NCBI GenBank assembly: GCA_945979635.1
Contig: CAMFPZ010000078.1
Location: 1-5,252 of the forward strand
Origin: an uncultured Eubacterium sp.
GTDB lineage: Bacteria; Bacillota; Clostridia; Oscillospirales; Acutalibacteraceae
Length of the DNA stretch: 5,252 nucleotides
Direction: 5' to 3'
Shown in pieces: positions 1 to 5,252 of this stretch. Below the pieces are notes generated by a model. That model saw nothing but the letters and a program-made list of their open reading frames with translations, was not told where the DNA came from and did not search any database. Numbering within the stretch: position 1 is the first letter of the stretch; every line of letters starts with the position of its first letter. Both the position numbers and the translations under genes were made by a program.

Positions 1-1495
1 CATATTGGCAAAGGTCGTTTTCGAACTCCAAAAGTCCCATACCGATAAAGCCGCTGTCCCAAGTATAGAAGCTGTCCCAACGCTTGCCCGGTGTATGATG
101 AATGACATTTTCACCGTGACAGTACACAGGATAAACTGTATTAGTAAGCAATGTTGCACGAAGAATGTCTGTTGAAAGAGTATATTTCTCGCCCGCTTTA
201 TTAAACGGCTTTGTTTCTCCGGCAGTCTTGCGGGAATTATATAATTCCTCCATTTCGTCATTTGTCATTTTTACAACATCGCCCATAGAAACAACTGCAT
301 ATTCAATATGGGAGGAATGAGGTTCAATAAAGATAGACTTTATCAGTGTATTTTGGAAAAATCCGTCGTCGGAGCTCTTTCTCTTGAACGAATTTGAAAA
401 GGTTTCCTTTAAGTCATCGTATGTATGGTCGCCGTTTGAAAGTCTGTTGATTAACGCATCTTCGAGGCTTCCGCTTTCTAGGGTACGAAAACGGGTATGC
501 ACATTTTGGGTAGTAACATTAAACCTTGCGTTTTCGTAGGCATAATCGAGCGTTACCTCATAGCCGTTCTCTGTTTTTTTCGTTTCAATTTCAGGAGCAA
601 AGCTATGCGGGATTTCAACAACTCTCAGTTCATTTCCCTTTTCGTATACTGCGAGAAAATCAAGTTCAACGCCTGCTAGGCCAAGACTGACAAATTCAAG
701 ACAATCGGAATAAGGAAGTTCAATTATGCTCAAATTTTTCGAGCCGGGTAAAACGGTTTTTGCCCCATTTATTTCGAACAAGGCGTCACCGTCGGTAACA
801 GTTTTGTATCTCAAAGCAACAACGGGATTTTTGATACCGTCAGCGGACAAGGAATAAGCCACCTTATCACCTGCTTCACAGCCAAAGGGCTTCAATCCCA
901 AATAATGAACATGCTCATGGTCACACCTGTCGCCCAAGCCGTAGCCAAGATAAAATTCCTCAGATTTGAACATCCCTCTAAACATTCCGTCAGGAGTTTC
1001 ATTTTCCCAAGGACGGATTTTTGAGTACGAAAATTCTGTATAGTTATTCGCTTTGACTAGTTTATAGTTTTCATCCTTAGCTTCAATATAATATTCCTTT
1101 GAATTAGGAAATTCGAGAGACGAGAAGAAATTCAAAACAGTATTTTGTGACAAATCTGTATTATTGACAAATTCAACTCTTGCAAGAAACGCTTCGTCGT
1201 TAATTTTTGAAAAGCTGACATCCGCATATACCATATCCTTCCACATAAGCTCATAGCGATATGAATAAAAAGAATAATCCGTTGCACATTTCCACAAATG
1301 ATAATTTGAAGGAACAGTAACATTCGGCACAGGAGTAGCCGAATTCCATATTGTAGGATGTACAGTAAAGTCAAATCTTACGGCATCCGCAAATGTATTA
1401 AAGTTTTTATTATTGATTTTTCCGAGCACTCTGGAGATACCCATATACTTTTTTGAGTAGGGTCCCCAGACAGGCAGAGTAGGCGTTTGAATCAT
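1..1495 (-). CDS. Probable (alpha/alpha)6-barrel glycoside hydrolase, GH63/MGH1-like; C-terminus beyond window
   Basis: An uninterrupted minus-strand frame gives 498 residues from an ATG at 1495-1493 and runs off the left edge, so the C-terminal part is missing. The start is fixed by AGGAGG (1504-1509), 8 bases upstream of the ATG. There is no signal peptide or membrane segment, so the protein should be cytoplasmic. Residues about 1-300 are rich in aromatic residues and beta-strand-like, as in the N-terminal beta-sandwich of such enzymes. Near the break, residues 470-488 read GKRWDSFYTWDSGFIGMG-L; this W-D-S/W-D-S-G-F pattern is typical of the start of the catalytic (alpha/alpha)6 barrel in GH63, mannosylglycerate-hydrolase-like (MGH1) and related clan members. 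A role in breaking down an oligosaccharide taken up by the cell is inferred. The substrate and the catalytic acid and base cannot be read from this part. Amylo-alpha-1,6-glucosidase-like or trehalase-like enzymes are alternatives. The reading frame is certain; the family is moderately sure. Confidence 0.62.
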   Translation of the reverse strand, partial: MIQTPTLPVWGPYSKKYMGISRVLGKINNKNFNTFADAVRFDFTVHPTIWNSATPVPNVTVPSNYHLWKCATDYSFYSYRYELMWKDMVYADVSFSKINDEAFLARVEFVNNTDLSQNTVLNFFSSLEFPNSKEYYIEAKDENYKLVKANNYTEFSYSKIRPWENETPDGMFRGMFKSEEFYLGYGLGDRCDHEHVHYLGLKPFGCEAGDKVAYSLSADGIKNPVVALRYKTVTDGDALFEINGAKTVLPGSKNLSIIELPYSDCLEFVSLGLAGVELDFLAVYEKGNELRVVEIPHSFAPEIETKKTENGYEVTLDYAYENARFNVTTQNVHTRFRTLESGSLEDALINRLSNGDHTYDDLKETFSNSFKRKSSDDGFFQNTLIKSIFIEPHSSHIEYAVVSMGDVVKMTNDEMEELYNSRKTAGETKPFNKAGEKYTLSTDILRATLLTNTVYPVYCHGENVIHHTPGKRWDSFYTWDSGFIGMGLLEFENDLCQY

Positions 1496-1532
1496 TCTCC
1501 GGTCCTCCTAACTTAAACACATTAACAAATTT

Positions 1533-1561
1533 ATTATCGTTCAAAACCCTAATTTTGTCAA
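1533..1561 (-). promoter_or_regulatory. Sigma-A promoter of the glycosidase gene
   Basis: Read on the minus strand, TTGACA (1561-1556) and GATAAT (1538-1533) are separated by exactly 17 bases. The -35 box is a consensus match and the -10 box has one mismatch. Transcription should begin near 1526, giving a leader of about 30 bases before the ATG at 1495 that contains the AGGAGG ribosome binding site. A short dyad, GAAG-GTG-CTTC at 1569-1579, lies just upstream between this promoter and the divergent one. It is too short to call an operator. Confidence 0.75.
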
Positions 1562-1600
1562 TATGAAAGAAGGTGCTTCACAAAAATATCTTTTACTCCA

Positions 1601-1629
1601 TTGACAAAACGTCTTAATTAAAGTATTAT
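1601..1629 (+). promoter_or_regulatory. Sigma-A promoter of the tyrosine kinase operon
   Basis: TTGACA (1601-1606) and TATTAT (1624-1629) are separated by 17 bases, close to a perfect housekeeping promoter. Transcription should start near 1636, leaving a leader of about 27 bases with GGGAG (1651-1655) 7 bases before the ATG at 1663. The spacer holds the palindrome TTAATTAA (1613-1620). The -35 box lies 39 bases from the -35 box of the divergent glycosidase promoter, so one bound regulator could affect both. This is the only clear promoter for the three-gene operon. Confidence 0.8.
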
Positions 1630-1662
1630 TACTGTTAGAAATAATATACAGGGAGAACTTTT

Positions 1663-2478
1663 ATGAACATTGATGAAAATGTAATGAAAATACTTGTTGC
1701 CTTGCTTCGAAAGTGGAAGGTCATAGTATTATTCGCAGTAATCGGGGCTCTTGTCGGCTACTTTTACACAGCAAACTTTACACAATTAACCTACACATCG
1801 ACGGTAGAGTTTTTGGCTTATGCGGTTGATACCGGTGACGAGCTTATGGACAACGGCTCAACTACCACCAACAACGCAAATCAAGTGCGTATCAGCAACA
1901 CAAGCAAGATGAACTACGCTATGAAAATGCTCAGTACATACATTGAGGTTATGAGCACAAACGAGTTTAACAATATGGTTGCACAGGACTTGAATGACCG
2001 AATAAACTCGAGCTATACCGGCACCACTATCAAAAACGCACTAACAATCGAGGGTGTCGAGGATACAGCTATGTTCAAGATTACGGTTACAACAACAAGT
2101 GCCGATCTTTCATACGAAATAGCCCATCAGCTTGAAACATCCGTACCAAAGATGATGAAGACCACAAATAACGGCTTAGTTGACGCAAGCGTAGAGGACA
2201 AGCCTGTTAAGGCATCCGCAGCAGGAAGCCTTGGATATGCGAAGAAATGCACAATCGCTGCTATCATCGGAATTGTTATTGCAGCGGCATTCATCATTCT
2301 ACGCAATCTTCTTGATGTTAGAATTCGTACAAGCGAGGAGCTTATCGAAAAATACAATGTTCCAGTACTCGGTAGTATTCCGAGCTTTGAGGTTAGGAAC
2401 AGCGGTTCATCTCATCGCACTCAAAGAACCACCGCATCAACAAGCGATAATCAAGAAGCGAAAGGAGATGAGCAGTAA
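1663..2478 (+). CDS. cpsC: Wzz/CpsC-type tyrosine kinase modulator (polysaccharide co-polymerase)
   Basis: This 271-residue protein has the two-helix layout of CpsC/CapA/YwqC proteins. A short cytoplasmic N-terminus precedes a first membrane helix at about residues 18-36, then an extracellular domain of about 160 residues, then a second helix at about 196-213. The inner C-terminal segment reads LDVRIRTSEELIEKYNVPVLG (217-237) followed by SIPSF, the family signature that contacts and activates the partner kinase. In Firmicutes this is a separate polypeptide from the kinase, unlike the fused Wzc of proteobacteria. After the usual end of the family a hydrophilic Ser/Thr/Gln-rich tail of about 27 residues (245-271) is added. 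The P-x2-P-S-S-P stretch often seen before helix 2 is not present; K-P-V-K-A-S (180-185) sits there instead. The gene is first in the operon, and its TAA overlaps the kinase ATG by one base, indicating translational coupling. The symbol is a family label; ywqC would be equally fair. Confidence 0.88.
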   Translation: MNIDENVMKILVALLRKWKVIVLFAVIGALVGYFYTANFTQLTYTSTVEFLAYAVDTGDELMDNGSTTTNNANQVRISNTSKMNYAMKMLSTYIEVMSTNEFNNMVAQDLNDRINSSYTGTTIKNALTIEGVEDTAMFKITVTTTSADLSYEIAHQLETSVPKMMKTTNNGLVDASVEDKPVKASAAGSLGYAKKCTIAAIIGIVIAAAFIILRNLLDVRIRTSEELIEKYNVPVLGSIPSFEVRNSGSSHRTQRTTASTSDNQEAKGDEQ

Positions 2479-3458
2479 TGGCTAAAAAAAGAAAGAACTC
2501 CGGCAGAAGCATGGGTTCATCCCGTCAGCTTCTCCAAAACATCAATATGGACCCTTCGCTCAAGTTCAGAGTAGAAGAGGCATACAAGAGTGCAAGAACA
2601 AACATTATGTTCTCCGTAATGAAGAAGGGTTGTAAAACAATCGTAATTTCCTCTTCATCTCCTAACGAGGGTAAAACGACTACAACAATCAACCTTGCAA
2701 TTACATTTGCACAAACCGACCAAAAGGTTTTGCTTATCGACGGCGACCTTCGTAAGCCTAAAATCCACCACTATTTCTCAATTCCAAACTCTCCGGGACT
2801 TACAAACTATCTAGGTGCGAGAGTTGGTTCTGTAAACGACGAAAAGGTTGACCTATTTTCTGTCATTCATCCGACAGAGTTCGAAAACCTTTCGGTTATG
2901 TGCTCCGGCTCAATTCCTCCTAACCCGGCAGAAATTTTGGGCAGTGAGCCAATGTCGGATTTCCTTAAGGAAATTCGTGCAGATTTCGACTATATCATTA
3001 TTGATACACCACCAATCAATGTCGTTTCGGATGCACTCCCTGTAATCCGCGAAAGCGATGGTGTTGTACTCGTTGTTCGTTCGAATCGTTCTACCCACCC
3101 TGAAGTTCAGAGAGCAATTTCTGCTTTGGAATTCATTGATGCAAAAATTCTCGGCTTCATCGTTAATTTCGTTGAAACAAGCCAAAGCAAGTACGGCTAC
3201 GGCAAATATGGTCGTTATCGTTACGGCAGATATAAGAACTCATATGGTTCTTACGGTTCTTATGGCTCATACGGAAGCTATGGTTCATATGGCGGATACG
3301 GAAGCTATGGCTCATATAATGGTTACGGCAGTGGCTACGGCTCATACAACGGCTACGGCTACGGCTATAACGGCAGAGGCGGATATGGCAACTATGGCTA
3401 TGGTTCATATGGCTCTTATGATTCATATGGTCAATATGGTTCATACAACCAAAGATAA
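2478..3458 (+). CDS. cpsD: Bacterial tyrosine (BY) kinase, CpsD/YwqD type, with greatly expanded Tyr-Gly-Ser tail
   Basis: This is a cytoplasmic autophosphorylating protein-tyrosine kinase of 326 residues; relatives are about 225-240. Visible motifs in order: an oligomerisation helix, E34-x2-K37-x2-R40 in EEAYKSARTN (a variant of EX2RX2R with Lys for the first Arg); Walker A SSPNEGKTTT (60-69, K66, T67); Walker A' VLLIDGDLRKP (84-94, D88 and D90); and Walker B YIIIDTPP (172-179, D176). The core ends near residue 237 and is followed by a tail with 29 tyrosines between 239 and 323, mostly in G-S-Y units, which should be the autophosphorylation region. Pneumococcal CpsD carries only a few YGX units. 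The start is supported by AAAGGAG (2461-2467), 10 bases before the ATG that overlaps the modulator stop codon as TAATG. It is expected to work with the modulator upstream and to be reversed by the phosphatase downstream. Kinase identity is near certain; the target pathway is not shown here. Confidence 0.93.
   Translation: MAKKRKNSGRSMGSSRQLLQNINMDPSLKFRVEEAYKSARTNIMFSVMKKGCKTIVISSSSPNEGKTTTTINLAITFAQTDQKVLLIDGDLRKPKIHHYFSIPNSPGLTNYLGARVGSVNDEKVDLFSVIHPTEFENLSVMCSGSIPPNPAEILGSEPMSDFLKEIRADFDYIIIDTPPINVVSDALPVIRESDGVVLVVRSNRSTHPEVQRAISALEFIDAKILGFIVNFVETSQSKYGYGKYGRYRYGRYKNSYGSYGSYGSYGSYGSYGGYGSYGSYNGYGSGYGSYNGYGYGYNGRGGYGNYGYGSYGSYDSYGQYGSYNQR
3192..3446 (+). repeat. Coding repeat: Tyr-Gly-Ser low-complexity tail of the kinase
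   Basis: These 255 bases encode residues 239-323 of the kinase, where 29 of 85 residues are tyrosine (17 TAT and 12 TAC codons) and most of the rest are Gly, Ser and Asn. Tyrosine falls at every third residue from Y256 to Y283 (ten in a row, DNA 3243-3326) and again from Y308 to Y323 (six, DNA 3399-3446), giving a 9-base period. The first part (239-253) is interspersed with Lys and Arg: K243, R246, R248, R251, K253. The later part is almost neutral, with only R300 and D315 charged. Proline is absent. Serine is written with TCA, TCT, AGC and AGT and glycine with GGT, GGC and GGA, so the repeat is far less exact in DNA than in protein. Confidence 0.95.
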
Positions 3459-3473
3459 TGGGTTGATTGAATT

Positions 3474-4196
3474 ATGGTGATAAATAATTTAGTCGAAACA
3501 CATTGTCATATTGCACCGGGAATCGACGACGGAGCAAGGGATGTTGAAGAAAGCCTGAAAATGATAGCAAGGCTACAGGAGCAGGGAGTTGAAAAAATCA
3601 TTTTAACTCCCCACTACTACTCCGATACTATCTCGCTGGACGATTTCCTAAAACGCAGAGACAAGGCTGTAAATGACCTATTAAAGGCTTTACCAAGCGG
3701 AAGTCCCAAGATAATCCCTGCTGCAGAGGTTTATATAAGCGAATTTTTATTCAACAACCCTAACATAGATGACTTGAAGATTGCCGACTCGGGATACATT
3801 CTTATTGAGCATCCCTTCAACAGCAGCTTCTCCGAGGCAACCTATGACAGGCTTATGAATCTATACTGCGACTATGGAGCAAAGCCCATTTTGGCTCATA
3901 TAGAAAGATACCCTGCTTTAGTTTCGGATATATACAAGCTTGAAGACTACATTGATATGGGATGCATAACCCAAGTCAACATCAGCACCTTCGCAAACGC
4001 TCCCAGAAAGTTGAAGAAGGCTCTGTTCAAGCTTCTCGATACAGGGCACATACATCTTCTCGGCTCCGACTGTCACAACCTCAACGGCAGACCTCCCGAA
4101 TACGAGCCAGGAATCAACGAAATAATAAAAAAGAGCGGCAAGGAAGCCGTTGATACACTCATAGAAAATGCAAATATTCTTGTGAAAAATTGCTAA
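3474..4196 (+). CDS. cpsB: PHP-family protein-tyrosine phosphatase, CpsB/YwqE type
   Basis: This 240-residue metal-dependent phosphatase, usual length for the family, should remove phosphate from the tyrosines of the kinase encoded just upstream. Metal-site motifs of the PHP fold are in order: H10-C-H12 followed by IAPGIDDG (13-20); LTPHYYS with H47; AAEVYIS with E85; IEHPF with E112 and H113; AHIERYP with H142, E144 and R145; and GSDCHN with D199 and H201. The acidic residue two before the first His is Glu (E8) instead of the usual Asp, a conservative change. No signal peptide is present, so it is cytoplasmic. It begins 15 bases after the kinase stop. The ATG at 3474 is forced because the frame has TGA at 3468-3470 and no start codon follows before the HCH motif except GTG at 3477. 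Its ribosome binding site is weak: only GGG at 3460-3462, 11 bases away. Translation may depend on reinitiation after the kinase gene. Confidence 0.92.
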   Translation: MVINNLVETHCHIAPGIDDGARDVEESLKMIARLQEQGVEKIILTPHYYSDTISLDDFLKRRDKAVNDLLKALPSGSPKIIPAAEVYISEFLFNNPNIDDLKIADSGYILIEHPFNSSFSEATYDRLMNLYCDYGAKPILAHIERYPALVSDIYKLEDYIDMGCITQVNISTFANAPRKLKKALFKLLDTGHIHLLGSDCHNLNGRPPEYEPGINEIIKKSGKEAVDTLIENANILVKNC

Positions 4197-4207
4197 TACA
4201 GTATAAT

Positions 4208-4245
4208 AAAGGACTGTGGTCAGAATAAAACCACAGCCCTTTTTT
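4208..4245 (+). terminator. Rho-independent terminator of the kinase operon
   Basis: GGACTGTGGT (4211-4220) pairs with ACCACAGCCC (4230-4239) across a 9-base loop, with a single A-C mismatch at the third pair. Six T bases follow (4240-4245), and AAA (4208-4210) can extend the stem into the T run. It begins 12 bases after the phosphatase stop codon and marks the end of the three-gene operon. Confidence 0.92.
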
Positions 4246-4266
4246 GTATATTGTCGCATTATCAAT

Positions 4267-4309
4267 AATATAATTCTATGGTGATATAATGAAAGCAAAG
4301 AATTATATT
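4267..4309. repeat. 11-bp perfect inverted repeat flanking the start codon of the ylbJ-like gene
   Basis: AATATAATTCT (4267-4277) is matched by its exact reverse complement at 4299-4309. The 21-base spacer between them contains the ribosome binding site GGTGAT (4280-4285) and the ATG (4289-4291). If the left arm is transcribed, the start site would sit in the loop of an RNA hairpin; if not, the repeat could be a protein-binding site overlapping the -10 box. The arms are very AT-rich, so chance is a real possibility. Confidence 0.45.
4269..4274 (+). promoter_or_regulatory. Candidate -10 box (TATAAT) before the ylbJ-like gene
   Basis: A consensus TATAAT lies 14 bases before the ATG at 4289. 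No convincing -35 box goes with it: TTGTAT (4244-4249) would give a 19-base spacer and overlaps the terminator T run. A sporulation sigma factor or an extended promoter is possible, but the sequence does not show one clearly. Since a terminator precedes it, the downstream gene needs some promoter in this 43-base gap or must rely on read-through. Confidence 0.3.
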
Positions 4310-5252
4310 GAGGCTATTGTACTATTACTGCTGGGAGCAGCTGTTATTATTAATTCCGTCGACTCAAAAGCAGGTGCAACGAGCGGCGTGATGTTATGCA
4401 GAGATATAATCATCCCCTCTCTTTTACCAATACTCATCATAAGCACGGCTATGACACTTTCATCATGCAGAATAATTTTCGAAAAAATATTCGGCAAAAT
4501 TATCGCATCGGCGTTTCATTTACCTAAAACGGCAGCCGCACCAATCATTTTCGGTGCAATATGCGGATATCCTTCAGGTGCAATACTCACAAATCAATTA
4601 TACAAAAACGGCCTAATCGACCAAGAAGACGCAAATAGGATAATGAGATTTAACATAAATCCCGGTGTCGCGTTTTGCATTACTGCCGTCGGCTCTATAT
4701 ACCTTAAGAATCAACGAAGCGGTGCGGTCATCTATCTGATTTGCACAGCCTCATCAATAATTATCGGTATTATTCAGGGATTATTTAACAAAAACAAAAA
4801 ATACTACTACTCACCAAACAAAAGTCATCAAGACCTTCAAAAGGCAATGATTTCGTCAATCGAAGCATCAACAAAAAGCATTCTCATTATGAGTGTTTAT
4901 ATAGTTTTCTTTTCGGCTATAATAAAATCCTTCAAGCTTCCGGATGCGGTTATTCCCTTATTCGAAATAGCCGGAGGAATATTCAAATCAGCCACACCTA
5001 TCCCCCTCGAATATCTCTGCTTTTTCATCAGCTTTTCGGGCTTTTGCATCCATTTCCAGATATTCGGAATCATCAAAGAATTTAATATGAAATATCTTGA
5101 TTTATTCCTAAGCCGGCTCATATCGAGCGTTATCTCATATTTCCTGGGGAAAGCGTATACAATGCTTTTTCCAAATGAGGCAGAGGTTTTCAGCAACATA
5201 TCGCAGGCAATACCTCAAGCAAATTCACTCAACAGCAAATTGAGTATAGTCC
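4289..5252 (+). CDS. ylbJ: YlbJ-like sporulation integral membrane protein; C-terminus beyond window
   Basis: An open frame from the ATG at 4289 gives 321 residues and continues past the right edge. B. subtilis YlbJ has about 400 residues, so some 80 may be missing. The protein is polytopic: a first hydrophobic segment at about residues 7-22 (EAIVLLLLGAAVI), then a re-entrant-looking R-D-I-I-I-P-S-L-L-P stretch, then FGAICGYPSGAILTNQL, whose G-Y-P-S-G-A core is the hallmark of YlbJ and related nucleoside-recognition (Gate) domain proteins. Further hydrophobic stretches follow. YlbJ belongs to the sporulation membrane proteins of endospore formers; its transported substrate is not established. 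The start is supported by GGTGAT (4280-4285), which fits the extended anti-Shine-Dalgarno sequence with normal spacing. The gene is separated from the kinase operon by a terminator and is probably unrelated to it. Membership of the YlbJ family is likely; a role in sporulation in this organism is inferred. Confidence 0.75.
   Translation, partial: MKAKNYIEAIVLLLLGAAVIINSVDSKAGATSGVMLCRDIIIPSLLPILIISTAMTLSSCRIIFEKIFGKIIASAFHLPKTAAAPIIFGAICGYPSGAILTNQLYKNGLIDQEDANRIMRFNINPGVAFCITAVGSIYLKNQRSGAVIYLICTASSIIIGIIQGLFNKNKKYYYSPNKSHQDLQKAMISSIEASTKSILIMSVYIVFFSAIIKSFKLPDAVIPLFEIAGGIFKSATPIPLEYLCFFISFSGFCIHFQIFGIIKEFNMKYLDLFLSRLISSVISYFLGKAYTMLFPNEAEVFSNISQAIPQANSLNSKLSIV

Noticed and set aside
497..679. 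Short plus-strand open frame within the glycosidase gene
   Set aside because: It lies opposite a continuous 498-codon coding frame on the minus strand and has no supporting ribosome binding site or family features.
1132..1374. Minus-strand 80-residue hydrophobic open frame
   Set aside because: It is in a different frame from, but inside, the glycosidase coding region, whose frame is unbroken and starts with a strong ribosome binding site.
1569..1579. GAAG-GTG-CTTC dyad between the divergent promoters as an operator
   Set aside because: Four-base arms are expected by chance in a region this size; it does not match a regulator site that I recognise.
3163..3444. Antisense open frame across the tail (His/Asn/Ser/Arg-rich product)
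   Set aside because: Same cause: repeat-driven absence of stops on the opposite strand; no recognisable domain.
3192..3446. Possible CRISPR or satellite array, suggested by periodic DNA
   Set aside because: The 9-base periodicity follows Gly-Ser-Tyr codons in frame with the kinase, without spacers or constant repeats.
3058..3480. Long open frame on the plus strand overlapping the kinase tail (His/Met/Ala-rich product)
   Set aside because: It is the +1 frame shadow of the Gly-Ser-Tyr repeat, whose base composition lacks stop codons in other frames. The kinase frame carries clear motifs; this one has none and no ribosome binding site.
3918..4298. Minus-strand open frame of 126 codons opposite the end of the phosphatase gene
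   Set aside because: It covers conserved phosphatase motifs on the plus strand and reads through the terminator; no family features.
4897..5199. Minus-strand open frame of 100 codons opposite the ylbJ-like gene
   Set aside because: The plus-strand frame is continuous for 321 codons with YlbJ-type motifs; the antisense frame has no recognisable features.

Overview
The window looks like chromosomal DNA of a low-to-moderate GC Gram-positive anaerobe, most likely a gut Clostridia of the Ruminococcaceae/Oscillospiraceae type. The clues are AGGAGG-type ribosome binding sites, TTGACA/TATAAT-like promoters with 17-bp spacers, a Firmicutes-style capsule tyrosine kinase module with a PHP-type phosphatase, and a YlbJ-like membrane protein typical of spore-formers. 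The genus is inference; no RNA or marker gene is present to fix it.

Layout: (1) positions 1-1495, minus strand: the first 498 residues of a cytoplasmic carbohydrate-active enzyme, probably a GH63/MGH1-like (alpha/alpha)6-barrel glycosidase, cut by the left edge. (2) 1496-1662: a compact divergent control region with two well-formed sigma-A promoters pointing away from each other. (3) 1663-4196, plus strand: a tight three-gene operon holding a Wzz/CpsC-type membrane modulator, a CpsD/YwqD-type bacterial tyrosine kinase, and a CpsB/YwqE-type PHP phosphatase, in the same order as Bacillus subtilis ywqC-ywqD-ywqE. (4) 4208-4245: a rho-independent terminator closing the operon. (5) 4289-5252, plus strand: the first 321 residues of a YlbJ-like polytopic membrane protein, cut by the right edge.

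How it works together: the modulator should anchor and activate the cytoplasmic kinase, the kinase autophosphorylates on C-terminal tyrosines, and the phosphatase reverses this. In known systems the cycle controls export and chain length of capsule or exopolysaccharide. Here the operon ends right after the phosphatase, with no glycosyltransferase, flippase or polymerase gene beside it, so the module either acts on a polysaccharide locus elsewhere or phosphorylates other targets.

The most striking item is the kinase tail: 29 tyrosines in its last 85 or so residues, in Gly-Ser-Tyr repeats, a large expansion of the short [YGX]-type tail known from pneumococcal CpsD and similar in composition to phase-separating Tyr-rich low-complexity domains of eukaryotes.
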